Source: Pseudomonadota bacterium (lineage in GTDB: Bacteria; Pseudomonadota; Gammaproteobacteria; Steroidobacterales; JBCBZW01). From it: 53,019 nucleotides of DNA. The stretch is taken from the NCBI GenBank assembly GCA_039815145.1, contig JBCBZW010000026.1:1-53019 (forward strand). The letters are read 5' to 3'. The notes beneath the pieces are model-generated. The model was given only the letters and a program-made list of their open reading frames with translations, searched no databases and was not told the DNA's origin. Made by a program: the position numbers and the translations under genes. Shown here piece by piece: positions 16,882-25,276 of the stretch (position 1 is its first letter; each line of letters begins with the position of its first letter).

Positions 16882-17928
16882 GTGGACAACGTCAGCGACA
16901 GCCTGGACCAGGACCTCATTGGATCATACCTCGCCGACCAGATTGCGGGCTTCGGCAAGCTGCAGAGCATCGAACGCTTCCGCCAGGGCCAATCCAACCC
17001 CACCTACCTGCTCGTGGCCGAGGGCGGTCGCTACGTGCTGCGCACCCAGCCACCCGGTAAGTTGCTGCCCTCCGCGCACCAGGTGGCACGGGAATATCGG
17101 GTGATGCAGGCGCTGGCGGATCAGCAGGTGCCCGTGCCGACGGTGCACCTGCTCGCCACGGAGGATTCCCCCCTCGGCCGAGACTTCTTCGTCATGGACT
17201 TCGTGGAAGGGGAGATCTTCTGGGATCCGGCCTTGCCCACGGTGGACGAGCAGACCCGCAGCACCATCTACGATCAGCAAAACCAGGTGCTGGCCGCCCT
17301 GCACCAGGTGGACGTGGCCGCCGCGGACCTCAGCGACTTCGGCAAACCAGGCAACTACTACGCCCGGCAGATCGGGCGCTGGAGCAAGCAGTACCAGGCC
17401 TCGGTGATCGAGCCGATCCCGTCGATGGACTGGCTCATGGCATGGCTGGAGGACAACCAACCTGAGGATGATGGCCAGGTCGCCCTCGTCCACGGCGACT
17501 ACCGCCTCGACAATCTCATCATCGAGACCGCCCGGCCGGCGCAGGACACGCGCATCGTGGCCGTGCTCGACTGGGAACTGTCGACCCTCGGCCACCCCTA
17601 CTCGGACCTCGCCTACCAGTGCATGCAGTGGCGTCTGCCGAACACGGCCGCCACCCGCGGCCTGCTGGGACTGGCGCGGGAGAAGCTGGGCATTCCGAGC
17701 GAAGCGCAGTACGTGCGCACCTACTGCGAATGCACGGGGCGCGACGGCATCGATCACTGGCCCTTCTACCTCGCCTTCAGCTTCTTCCGCCTGGCCGCCA
17801 TCGTGCAGGGGGTGGTGAAGCGGGCGGTGGACGGCAATGCGTCAAACCCTGAGCAGGCCAATCAGTTCAAGGCCATGGTGCCCACCTTGAGCAACATGGC
17901 GAAAGATATCGTCAGGCGAGGCGAGTAG
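16882..17928 (+). CDS. Aminoglycoside-phosphotransferase-fold kinase (ACAD10/11 N-terminal-like)
   Basis: This 348-residue kinase-like protein of the phosphotransferase family has an N lobe with FRQGQSNPTYLLVAEGGRYV and LRTQPPGKLLPSAHQVAREY, the conserved Lys being in PPGKLL. The catalytic loop is LVHGDYRLDNLII, and the metal-binding segment VAVLDWELSTLGHPYSDLAY follows. This matches bacterial homologues of the ACAD10/ACAD11 kinase domain rather than true antibiotic kinases, so resistance should not be inferred. The start is GTG at 16882. It is divergent from the acyl-CoA dehydrogenase with 138 bases between, and probably acts in the same hydroxyacyl-CoA catabolic step. Confidence 0.88.
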   Translation: MDNVSDSLDQDLIGSYLADQIAGFGKLQSIERFRQGQSNPTYLLVAEGGRYVLRTQPPGKLLPSAHQVAREYRVMQALADQQVPVPTVHLLATEDSPLGRDFFVMDFVEGEIFWDPALPTVDEQTRSTIYDQQNQVLAALHQVDVAAADLSDFGKPGNYYARQIGRWSKQYQASVIEPIPSMDWLMAWLEDNQPEDDGQVALVHGDYRLDNLIIETARPAQDTRIVAVLDWELSTLGHPYSDLAYQCMQWRLPNTAATRGLLGLAREKLGIPSEAQYVRTYCECTGRDGIDHWPFYLAFSFFRLAAIVQGVVKRAVDGNASNPEQANQFKAMVPTLSNMAKDIVRRGE

Positions 17929-17957
17929 CATCGCATCGGCAGGCCCGACGGTGTTAC

Positions 17958-18731
17958 TCAGCGCCGCTCACCGAGGCCGAGTAAGGGCACGAGCACGCCG
18001 GTGACGAGGCCGAGCGCGAGTACGCAAGCGCCACCGAAGTAGGCCACCAGAACGAGGAATTCCTCCACGGGCCTCACCCCCGACAGCGACGCCGCGGCAC
18101 TCGCAAACCCCACCAACGCAGGCACTACGACCACGGTGAGCGGCAACAGCGGATGTCCGAACACGCCGTGCGGCGCGGCGGCGGGACTGAGGTGGGCCGG
18201 CGTGGCACGCGCCCACAAGCCGATCCCGACCAGCAACGCCACAGCGCCTGCAATCGTGCTGAGGTGCTGCAACACCACGTAGCGCGGCAAGCTCTGCTCA
18301 GCGAACACGGGCGCCGCGAACCAATCGCCCCACAGGCTGCCCGCACGCGGGTGGGTGAACGAGTCCCACCCGATGTGCGTGAGTGTACCGATCGCCAAAC
18401 ACACGAGCACCGCCCACATGGGTTCGCGCGAGGGCCAACCCCGTCGCCACGCCTCCGCCTCCAGGCGGCTGCTCACCCAGCGCGGCAACAAGCGTACGTA
18501 GGCGGGACGCACCAACCAGTGGTAGAGCAGAAACAGGCAGAGCCCGATCGCGATCCCCGTCGTCACCGCCCCCTCGAGTGAGTGTAGGTGCACGGCCAAG
18601 GTCCAGGACTGCACGTAGTAGCCAAGGTCCGGCACCATCGCACCGATCGCCAGCGCCGAGAACGACGTGCGCGCCCCGAGCATGCGCTGGAGCGGTACGA
18701 CGGCGGCGACGTGGGAAACGGTGAACGGCAT
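17958..18731 (-). CDS. DUF4184 family membrane protein
   Basis: This 257-residue polytopic membrane protein matches DUF4184 from its first residues: MPFTVSHVAAVVPLQRML, then ALAIGAMVPDLGYYVQSW. Conserved His and Asp residues near the membrane faces (HxxA, PDLGY, IGTLTHIGWDSFTHPRAGSL) resemble those of the YdjM-like membrane metal-dependent hydrolases. The function of the family is unknown, and a metal-dependent hydrolase role is inferred from the His/Asp pattern only. About six hydrophobic segments are present. It follows the DUF4126-nucleosidase gene on the same strand after 56 bases, so the two may be co-transcribed. Confidence 0.85.
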   Translation of the reverse strand: MPFTVSHVAAVVPLQRMLGARTSFSALAIGAMVPDLGYYVQSWTLAVHLHSLEGAVTTGIAIGLCLFLLYHWLVRPAYVRLLPRWVSSRLEAEAWRRGWPSREPMWAVLVCLAIGTLTHIGWDSFTHPRAGSLWGDWFAAPVFAEQSLPRYVVLQHLSTIAGAVALLVGIGLWARATPAHLSPAAAPHGVFGHPLLPLTVVVVPALVGFASAAASLSGVRPVEEFLVLVAYFGGACVLALGLVTGVLVPLLGLGERR

Positions 18732-18787
18732 TGCCCAGCGAGTATACGTACTTGTCAGCGCCCTTCATGCGGCGCTGAAGCACCCGC

Positions 18788-20125
18788 TCAACCCGCCCCG
18801 CCTCGCTCGGCCAGGTAAGCACGCACCAAGGTGGCGGCGTTACGCGCGGCTAAGCCCATGAACACGCGCATCTCGTTGCCCTTCGGCTCGCCCCCGGCAA
18901 GATCCGACACGGAGCGGAAGGCCACGTAGGGCACGCCATTGGCGTAGGCGACCTGGGCGATGGCCGCCGTCTCCATCTCCACCACCTGCGCATCGAAGGT
19001 GCGTCGCAGATACTCGCGAAAGCGCGCGTTGTCGAGGAACACCGAACCGGTCACCGCGCTGCCGCCCACGTGCACGCGCGGTTTGCCGCGCAGACAGGCG
19101 TCGTCCGCATCGAGGCACGCTTGCAGCTCGGTCACCTCAGCCGCACGCGCCGCCGCGGCCATCAAGGCCGGGTCTGCTGGATACCAGAAACGTCGCTCGG
19201 CCTGCGCAGTGTCGACGGAGGCCACGGGAATGCTCCGCGGCGCCATGAACTCGAACGGCGGGAAGTCGGTGACGATTCCCGGCGGCAGGGCGGCCGCTGC
19301 GTTGGGCATATCCCGCAGGTACACCATCTCATCGTACTTGCCCCAACGGGCGGGCACGGCGACGTCACCGATTGCGAGGCCCCCGTCCAGGGAGCCGGCG
19401 ATGCCGCTGACGATGATCTCATCCACAACGAACCGGTCGATGGCGAGCTGCGTGGTCATCGCCGCGTTGACGGTACTGATGCCCGTGCGGAACAACACCA
19501 CCGACACCTTGGCGATCGATCCTCTTAGGAACGTGACGCCGTTGTGCTCGACCACCTCAGCACCCTCCACGTACGGCGCGAGCGCGTCGAACTCGGGCCC
19601 GAACGCCGTGGCGATGGCCACCGAGGGCGACCCCTCGTCGCTGAGCGTCTCCGCCTCGCTGGCGGCGGGCAGCAACAACGGCGAGAGCGCCAGCGCGGCG
19701 ACGGCGATCACCGCGACGTCTTCCAGCAGTGCCGCCGGCAAGTCGCGGCCCAAGCGCTGAGCGAGCTGTGCACGCATGGTGTAGGTGACGAAGGCGCCGA
19801 TCATCGCGGCGCCGACCACGAGCACCACCACCAGCGTGCCACCCCCCAAATGACTGGCCAGCGCCGCTCCGCCGAGCGAGGCCAGCACCGCGCGCGCCAC
19901 CAGTGCGGCAGGCGACTTGCGCGACGGAATCGCGGGTTGCTTGTCAGCCGCCAGCTCGAGCAGGGCCAGAGCGGTGAGGATGACCGCGGGCGCGGTAGAG
20001 GTGAGAAAGGTGACCCGCGAGTCAGCCACCTGAACGATGCCGAAGGCTGCCGCCCAGGCGACGATCGCGGGCGCCGCAAAGGTGCGGGCACCGTTCACAA
20101 ATCCGATGAGAATTGCGCTGAGCAT
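18788..20125 (-). CDS. Fusion of DUF4126-like membrane domain with a nucleoside phosphorylase/nucleosidase domain
   Basis: This is a 445-residue two-part protein. Residues 1 to about 165 are membrane-embedded and resemble DUF4126: GFVNGARTFAAPAIVAWAAA, LALLELAADKQPAIPSRKSP and several further helices. Residues from about 178 form a PNP/MTAN-type nucleosidase domain: SVAIATAFGPEFDALAPYV, IIVSGIAGSLDGGLAIGDV and, near the end, VEMETAAIAQVAYANGVPYV with RSVSDLAG. The METAA glutamate and RxxSDxAG aspartate are the purine-binding and catalytic positions of 5'-methylthioadenosine/SAH nucleosidases, so the domain may be active on a nucleoside. The joint falls after LLLPAASEAETL, suggesting the enzyme may face the periplasm. 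I know each part as a separate family; the fusion is unusual. Confidence 0.75.
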   Translation of the reverse strand: MLSAILIGFVNGARTFAAPAIVAWAAAFGIVQVADSRVTFLTSTAPAVILTALALLELAADKQPAIPSRKSPAALVARAVLASLGGAALASHLGGGTLVVVLVVGAAMIGAFVTYTMRAQLAQRLGRDLPAALLEDVAVIAVAALALSPLLLPAASEAETLSDEGSPSVAIATAFGPEFDALAPYVEGAEVVEHNGVTFLRGSIAKVSVVLFRTGISTVNAAMTTQLAIDRFVVDEIIVSGIAGSLDGGLAIGDVAVPARWGKYDEMVYLRDMPNAAAALPPGIVTDFPPFEFMAPRSIPVASVDTAQAERRFWYPADPALMAAAARAAEVTELQACLDADDACLRGKPRVHVGGSAVTGSVFLDNARFREYLRRTFDAQVVEMETAAIAQVAYANGVPYVAFRSVSDLAGGEPKGNEMRVFMGLAARNAATLVRAYLAERGGAG

Positions 20126-20295
20126 TCGTCCCTGAGCGTCCTTGCGACATAAGCGAAGGTGACAGACCGCTCACCGCCTGGACGCACATGCGCGAGAGGC
20201 GGGCTGGGTCTAAGTATCGACGGGGCCGATGATGGCATATTGATCCATCCCGGCGGTGCTACCGCCCTCGCCCACGAGCAGACGACCGAGAAGCG

Positions 20296-21237
20296 ATGCC
20301 CGCCGCGCCACCGATTCCCAAGAACGATGCCGCCCGAGTGACGGCGCTGCACGAGCTGCAGTTGCTCGACACGCGTGCCGATGAACGCTTCGACCGCGTC
20401 ACGCGGATCGCGAGCGATCTGCTGCAAGCGCCGATCGCCCTGGTCAGCCTGGTCGACGATGACCGCCAGTGGTTCAAATCACGCCAGGGCATCACCACCA
20501 CGGAAACGCCACGTCCCGTCGCCTTCTCCGCCCACACGATCTGCCACAAGGGCCCCTTGGTGGTGCCGGACGTGCAGGCGGACGAGCGCTTCGCCGACAA
20601 CCCCTGGGTCGCGGGCGCGCCCAACGTGCGCTTCTACGCGGGCGTGCCCCTGAGGACAGGCACGGGCCTGCCCTTTGGCAGCCTCTGCGTGTACGACTAC
20701 GCCCCGCGCAAGCTGGACGAGCAGGCTATCGAGCGCCTGGTGGACCTCGGCGGCATCCTCGACCACGTGGTGCGCACGGACCGCGCGGCGATCGAGGATC
20801 CCGTCACCGCGCTGCCCAACCAGCGCGGCCTCGAGCACACCGGCCAAGGGCTACTTCGCCGTTGTGCCCGCCAACGCTTGCCGGCGTCGCTAGCGGTGGT
20901 GCAGATCAAAGGGGCCCGTGAGCTCAAGCGCGACTTCGGCAACGCCGCCTTCGAGCGCACATTGGTCGGCTTCGCTGAAGCGATGCAGGAGGTGTTCCGC
21001 GAACGCGACCTGCTCGCTCACCTAGGCAACGGTCGCTTCGTGGCGCTGGTCGCCAACTGCACCGACGGCGAAGCAAGCCGCGCCCTGACGCGCCTGCGCA
21101 TGAACCTGCGTGCCGAGCAGGGCCGCCCCGACGGCTCACCGGTCACCTTCGACTTCGGCGTCACCACGGTGCGCGCGGGCCAACCGCTGGCCCTAGATGC
21201 GATGCTGCGCGCGGCAGAACCTGCCAAGGCAGCCTGA
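20296..21237 (+). CDS. GAF-domain protein with degenerate GGDEF domain
   Basis: This 313-residue soluble protein has an N-terminal GAF sensor domain (about residues 15-160), with RIASDLLQAPIALVSLVDDD, FSAHTICHKGPLVVPDVQAD and FYAGVPLRTGTGLPFGSLCV. The C-terminal part (about 175-313) has the outline of a GGDEF domain: LPNQRGLEHTGQGLLRRCAR, then FAEAMQEVFRERDLLAHLGN. The active-site motif reads GNGRF instead of GGDEF, so it should not make cyclic di-GMP. It may act as a sensor or a nucleotide-binding scaffold. The start is ATG at 20296. It is divergent from the nucleosidase fusion gene. No cyclic di-GMP effector gene is nearby. Confidence 0.85.
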   Translation: MPAAPPIPKNDAARVTALHELQLLDTRADERFDRVTRIASDLLQAPIALVSLVDDDRQWFKSRQGITTTETPRPVAFSAHTICHKGPLVVPDVQADERFADNPWVAGAPNVRFYAGVPLRTGTGLPFGSLCVYDYAPRKLDEQAIERLVDLGGILDHVVRTDRAAIEDPVTALPNQRGLEHTGQGLLRRCARQRLPASLAVVQIKGARELKRDFGNAAFERTLVGFAEAMQEVFRERDLLAHLGNGRFVALVANCTDGEASRALTRLRMNLRAEQGRPDGSPVTFDFGVTTVRAGQPLALDAMLRAAEPAKAA

Positions 21238-21283
21238 TCCGCTCACGCCGCACGCGGCGCACCTGACGGGATCTATCGCTCCC

Positions 21284-22870
21284 CTATCGCCTGGCGCCTT
21301 CAGCCGCTTCCAAGCCGCGAAGCGCTTGGACGCGATTGCGCGACCGTGCCAGCTGCTCGCGATAGGCCTGCGCCGCGCCTTCGTAGCGCTCCTCGGCCAG
21401 CAGCAGATCCCCGAGGAACTGGGCGGCTGGGTAATCCACGAAGGGCGGCCCGTAGGAGTAGGGCATTCGCCCCTCGCGCTCGCTCGCAGCCCGTGCGTGG
21501 CTCAGCATCTTCTCCTTGTCGCCGTCGGCACGAGCGAGCACGGCACGGATCTGCAAGAGCATGACCTCCAGACGATCCATGTAGAGCTCGTTCCAGGCGG
21601 TGCGACGGTTCTGCGCCGTCAGCGCGGCGTCGAGAGAAGATTGTAGATCGAGGAAGGCGGCCAGGTGCTGTCCGATGTCGGGGAGTTCCCGGGCCGTCAA
21701 GGCCTTCACGTAGTGGTAGAGCAGCTGGGGATCGTACGCCTCACCCAGGTCGAACTCCCACGCTGCCACCTTCGGATCGCGGCCGCCGATCTCGATCAGG
21801 TAACGAGCCCACATCTGCACGGTCGAGCCGAGTTGGGAACGATCCGCATCGAGTTCCAACACATCCATGTCGGCGCGTGAGGCCCCGGGCAGCTCACCGT
21901 GGGCTGCCTCCAGCAGGCGTCTCGCCTCGGTGGCCTTGCCCTCCTGCAGTAAGCCGTAGAGCAACCAGAAGTTGTAGTGGCCCCAGCTACGCGCCTTACG
22001 CCCCCGTTCGCTGGCCATGGCGTTGGCGACGCGAGAGGCCTCCGTATTGGCGGTCACCACATCGGACCACATGCCGAGGGCCGTGAAGATATGCGAGGTC
22101 ATGTGCAGCGAGTGCCCCGCGTCGGGCGCCATGATGGCGAGGGCGCGAGCGGCCTCCAGGCCCAAGGGGGCGTGGATCGGGTCGTCCACGGCGTGGATCA
22201 GGTAGTGCGCCGCCCCGGGATGCTCACGGTTGGCGTAGAAAACGGCTTGCGAGATGGCGGCCGACTCCATGTAGGCGGGCACATCACGCACGCCCGCCCC
22301 CTCGCCCATGATGGCCAGGGCATGGAACAGCTGCACTTCCCGGTCGTCCGCATAGAGGGCTGCCATCTGCCCCATGGTGCGGCGATAGGCGGCGTCGCGC
22401 TGGGACTTGGTTCCCTCCCCGTACAACACCTCCAGGCTGGCCAGAAAGTCGCGTTCCTTGTCGTTCGTCGCTCGCGCGGCGCGGGCCTGTGCGCCGTCCC
22501 CCAGACGCGCCAGCACCGCCAACGCCGCCTCACGGTTCTGCTGGTCCCACAGCGGGTGGTTGTGCACCATCGCCTCGCCCCAGTAGGCCATGACGAAGGC
22601 GGGGTCCAGGCGCTGCGCCTCCTGAAAATGGGCCTTGGCGAAGTCGTACTCGAAGAGGTGCAGCAACAGCATGCCGCGGATGAACTCGGCCTGCGCCGCC
22701 TTGGAGTCGGTGCTCGTCGGGAAGCTGATCTCCCCGAGGACGCGCGTCGGCGTGGGGGCAGGATCGTGTTCGCCGCCATGGGCGTGGGCCACGTTGAGCA
22801 CGGATGCAGCGCCGCCAGCGATCAACGAGAACAGCAGACAGGATTTCAGCGAAAGCAGCCAACGGCGCAT
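21284..22870 (-). CDS. Exported tetratricopeptide-repeat protein
   Basis: This is a secreted or periplasmic protein of about 528 residues. A signal peptide begins MRRWLLSLKSCLLFSLIAGG and ends near AHAHGGEH, followed by a His-rich stretch. TPR-like helical repeats follow: FEYDFAKAHFQEAQRLDPAF, and later LLLAEERYEGAAQAYREQL near the C terminus. A middle section AAHYLIHAVDDPIHAPLGLE with HSLHMTSHIFTALGMW is His-rich and well conserved in a family of exported proteins of unknown function. I chose ATG at 22870 for the signal peptide; the open frame extends upstream to 23071 without coding character. It converges on the GAF gene with 46 bases between. Confidence 0.8.
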   Translation of the reverse strand: MRRWLLSLKSCLLFSLIAGGAASVLNVAHAHGGEHDPAPTPTRVLGEISFPTSTDSKAAQAEFIRGMLLLHLFEYDFAKAHFQEAQRLDPAFVMAYWGEAMVHNHPLWDQQNREAALAVLARLGDGAQARAARATNDKERDFLASLEVLYGEGTKSQRDAAYRRTMGQMAALYADDREVQLFHALAIMGEGAGVRDVPAYMESAAISQAVFYANREHPGAAHYLIHAVDDPIHAPLGLEAARALAIMAPDAGHSLHMTSHIFTALGMWSDVVTANTEASRVANAMASERGRKARSWGHYNFWLLYGLLQEGKATEARRLLEAAHGELPGASRADMDVLELDADRSQLGSTVQMWARYLIEIGGRDPKVAAWEFDLGEAYDPQLLYHYVKALTARELPDIGQHLAAFLDLQSSLDAALTAQNRRTAWNELYMDRLEVMLLQIRAVLARADGDKEKMLSHARAASEREGRMPYSYGPPFVDYPAAQFLGDLLLAEERYEGAAQAYREQLARSRNRVQALRGLEAAEGARR

Positions 22871-23084
22871 GAGAGTTCCTCGGCGATGGGTGGACGCTCG
22901 CCGCGCTGGCGAACGCGGCGGCAGAGGATGGGCATCAGCATACCGCCGCTGGATCGCCGGTGCCTGCCCTGCGCCGACCCGGGGGGCGCGAGCGCCGCTT
23001 GAGCGCCCGCTACCCCCTCCCCTAGACTGCTGACCGTCCCCCTCCCCACGATCGTCGTCGATCAATCGCACTCATCCAGGGCCC

Positions 23085-23756
23085 ATGCTCCCGCGCAAGC
23101 TTCTCGCCACCGCCCCGATCCCCGACACGAAGAAGGAACTGCACCTCTACCAGTCGGGCGATCTTTACTCGATCAAGGTCCTCGGCCTGGGCGATCTCAT
23201 GACCACCCGCATGCACGGCTCCGAACGGGCCCTTGCGGAACTCGCCACCACCCACCTCACCAGCCACCCGAGCCCGCGCCTGCTGGTGGGCGGACTCGGC
23301 ATCGGCTTCACCCTGCGGGCGGCGCTCGACGCGGTGGGTGAGGGAGCTGAGGTGGTGGTCGCGGAGCTGGTCCCGGAGGTGGTCGACTGGAATCGACAGT
23401 GGATCGGGGCGCCGGCAGGTCATCCGCTGGACGATCCGCGCGCGAGCGTGTTCGTCGGCGACGTGGCCAAGCTGCTGCAGCGCCCGGGCACGGGCTTCGA
23501 CGCCATCCTCCTTGACGTGGACAACGGACCCGAGGGATGGGTCCGCGCCGACAACGACTGGCTCTACTCCCTCGAGGGGCTCAGCGCGGCCCGCGGCGCC
23601 TTACGCGAAGGCGGTGTGCTCGCCATCTGGTCCGCTGGGCCAGATCGCGCCTTCGTCCAACGACTGCACAAAAGCGGCTATCAGGTACGTGAACACAAGG
23701 TGCGCCCTCACCGACCGGGCAAGGGGGGTTACCACTACATCTGGCTGGCGAGCTAG
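23085..23756 (+). CDS. Spermidine synthase-like class I methyltransferase-fold protein
   Basis: This 223-residue protein has the fold of spermidine synthases and SAM-dependent methyltransferases. The nucleotide-binding loop is LLVGGLGIGFTLRAALDAVG, the acidic strand is VVVAELVPEVVDWNRQW, and FDAILLDVDNGPEGW replaces the usual DxxDP motif. In true polyamine synthases the DxxD aspartates hold the amine substrate; here DVDNGPEG retains part of that pattern. It is shorter than SpeE (about 285) and lacks its N-terminal beta domain, so polyamine synthesis is doubtful; a methyltransferase role is equally possible. The palindrome at 23757-23800 begins at the first base after its stop. Confidence 0.75.
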   Translation: MLPRKLLATAPIPDTKKELHLYQSGDLYSIKVLGLGDLMTTRMHGSERALAELATTHLTSHPSPRLLVGGLGIGFTLRAALDAVGEGAEVVVAELVPEVVDWNRQWIGAPAGHPLDDPRASVFVGDVAKLLQRPGTGFDAILLDVDNGPEGWVRADNDWLYSLEGLSAARGALREGGVLAIWSAGPDRAFVQRLHKSGYQVREHKVRPHRPGKGGYHYIWLAS

Positions 23757-23800
23757 TGTCCTGTCCCGCGAATTCTTCAACGAACTTGTGGGACAGGACA
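23757..23800. repeat. 44-base palindromic element
   Basis: TGTCCTGTCCC (23757-23767) and GGGACAGGACA (23790-23800) are perfect 11-base inverted arms. The internal sequence pairs further as RNA through GCGAATTC and GAACTTGT with two G-U pairs and one mismatch, leaving a 6-base loop. It abuts the stop codon of the SpeE-like gene. With no T-run it is not a classic terminator; a REP/MITE-like element or a transcript-stabilising hairpin fits better. Confidence 0.6.
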
Positions 23801-23878
23801 TTGGGTGATGTCGTCACCGATCGTTTTTGACTGGGGTACACTCATCGTCCTCGCGCACCCAGTCCCAACGAAGAGCCC

Positions 23879-25117
23879 ATGAACATCCTCGAACTCAGCG
23901 CCCTGCTGCTCACGCTGGCGGCAGCTTTTGCGTACCTGAACCATCGCGTCATCGGCTTGCCCATGACCATCGGCGTGATGCTCCTCGCCATGTGCACCTC
24001 CCTGCTCCTGGTGCTCGCAGGCAACTTCGGCCTCGAGGCGCAGCTCGGCGAGGCGCGCGACATCGTGCGCGGCATCGACTTCGACCAGGCGCTCATGGAC
24101 GGCATGCTGAGCTTCCTGCTGTTCGCCGGCGCCCTGCACGTGAAGCTCGAGGAGCTCGCGCGCTACCGCTGGCTGGTGGGCATCCTCGCGAGCCTCGGCG
24201 TGGTCTTCACAACCTTCGTGGTGGGCACGGGCGCTTGGTTGCTCTTCGGCCTGCTCGGCATCGAACTGCCCTGGATCTACGGCCTGCTCTTCGGCGCCCT
24301 GATCGCCCCCACCGACCCCGTCGCCGTGCTCGCGGTGCTCAAGTCCGCCGGCGTCTCCAAAGCGATCGAAACCAAGATCGCCGGCGAGAGCCTGTTCAAC
24401 GACGGCGTGGCCGTGGTGGTGTTCATCGTGGTCAGCGGCATCGCGGTGAAGGGGGATGAGGCGAGCGCCTTGCACATCGCCGAGCTGTTCGTGCATGAAG
24501 CGGTGGGCGGCGCCGTGCTCGGTCTCGCCCTCGGCTGGATCGTCTACCGCCTGCTGGCCCCGATCGACAACTACCGGGTGGAGATCCTCCTCACCCTGGC
24601 CCTGGTGGCCGGTGGCTACACCCTCGCCCACGCGCTTCACCTATCAGGTCCGATCGCCATGGTGGTGGCGGGACTGCTGATCGGCAACCGCGGCCGAGCC
24701 TTCGCCATGTCCGAGCAGACACGCCTGCGCCTCGACGACTTCTGGGAGCTGATCGACGAGATCCTGAACGCCGTCCTGTTCCTGATCATCGGCCTGGAAG
24801 TGCTGGCCATCACCTTCGGGGGCCGCGAGCTCGCCGCGGGCGTGCTGGTCATCCCCCTGGTGTTGGTGGCGCGGTGGCTGAGCGTGCTCGGGCCCGTGCA
24901 GCTGCTGCGCGCGCGCCAGGAATTCCCACCCAACGTGGTGCGGATGATGACCTGGGGCGGCATCCGCGGCGGTATCTCGGTCGCCCTGGCGCTCTCCCTG
25001 CCGCCGAGTGCGGAACGGGAGATCCTGGTGGCCGTGGCCTACTGCGTGGTGGTGTTCTCGATTCTGGTGCAGGGCACGACGATGAAGCGCCTGGCCGTCG
25101 CCACGCGCGAGGGATGA
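23879..25117 (+). CDS. CPA1-family Na+/H+ antiporter (NhaP-like)
   Basis: This 412-residue inner-membrane monovalent cation/proton antiporter has about 12 hydrophobic segments. Diagnostic stretches are FGALIAPTDPVAVLAVLKSA, with the APTDPVA motif, and IETKIAGESLFNDGVAVVVF, containing the ESLFNDG motif whose Asp is the ion-binding residue. MTWGGIRGGISVALALSLP carries the conserved RGGIS arginine. It would exchange Na+ or K+ for protons for pH and salt homeostasis. Only a short cytoplasmic tail follows the last helix, unlike the long regulatory tails of some members. The start is ATG at 23879, 78 bases after the palindromic element. Confidence 0.93.
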   Translation: MNILELSALLLTLAAAFAYLNHRVIGLPMTIGVMLLAMCTSLLLVLAGNFGLEAQLGEARDIVRGIDFDQALMDGMLSFLLFAGALHVKLEELARYRWLVGILASLGVVFTTFVVGTGAWLLFGLLGIELPWIYGLLFGALIAPTDPVAVLAVLKSAGVSKAIETKIAGESLFNDGVAVVVFIVVSGIAVKGDEASALHIAELFVHEAVGGAVLGLALGWIVYRLLAPIDNYRVEILLTLALVAGGYTLAHALHLSGPIAMVVAGLLIGNRGRAFAMSEQTRLRLDDFWELIDEILNAVLFLIIGLEVLAITFGGRELAAGVLVIPLVLVARWLSVLGPVQLLRARQEFPPNVVRMMTWGGIRGGISVALALSLPPSAEREILVAVAYCVVVFSILVQGTTMKRLAVATREG

Positions 25118-25276
25118 TCGGCACGGCCGAGCGAGGGTCACGCCCGTTTCACGGTAGGCCCCTGACACGCAAAGCAATTCCCTAGGTAGCCGGCGAGCGG
25201 TAGCTTCACGGGGTGCGCAGGTGGGCGCGATCTGGCATCGTGAGGCGGTGCTGATATCGACCGAGGCCTGCCGTCC

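Noticed and set aside
16882-17928. Aminoglycoside resistance gene
   Set aside because: The motifs match the ACAD10/11 kinase-domain clade and the neighbour is an acyl-CoA dehydrogenase, so metabolic use is more likely.
23801-23878. Promoter for the antiporter gene
   Set aside because: TACACT near 23836 looks like a -10 box, but no -35 box at proper spacing was found.
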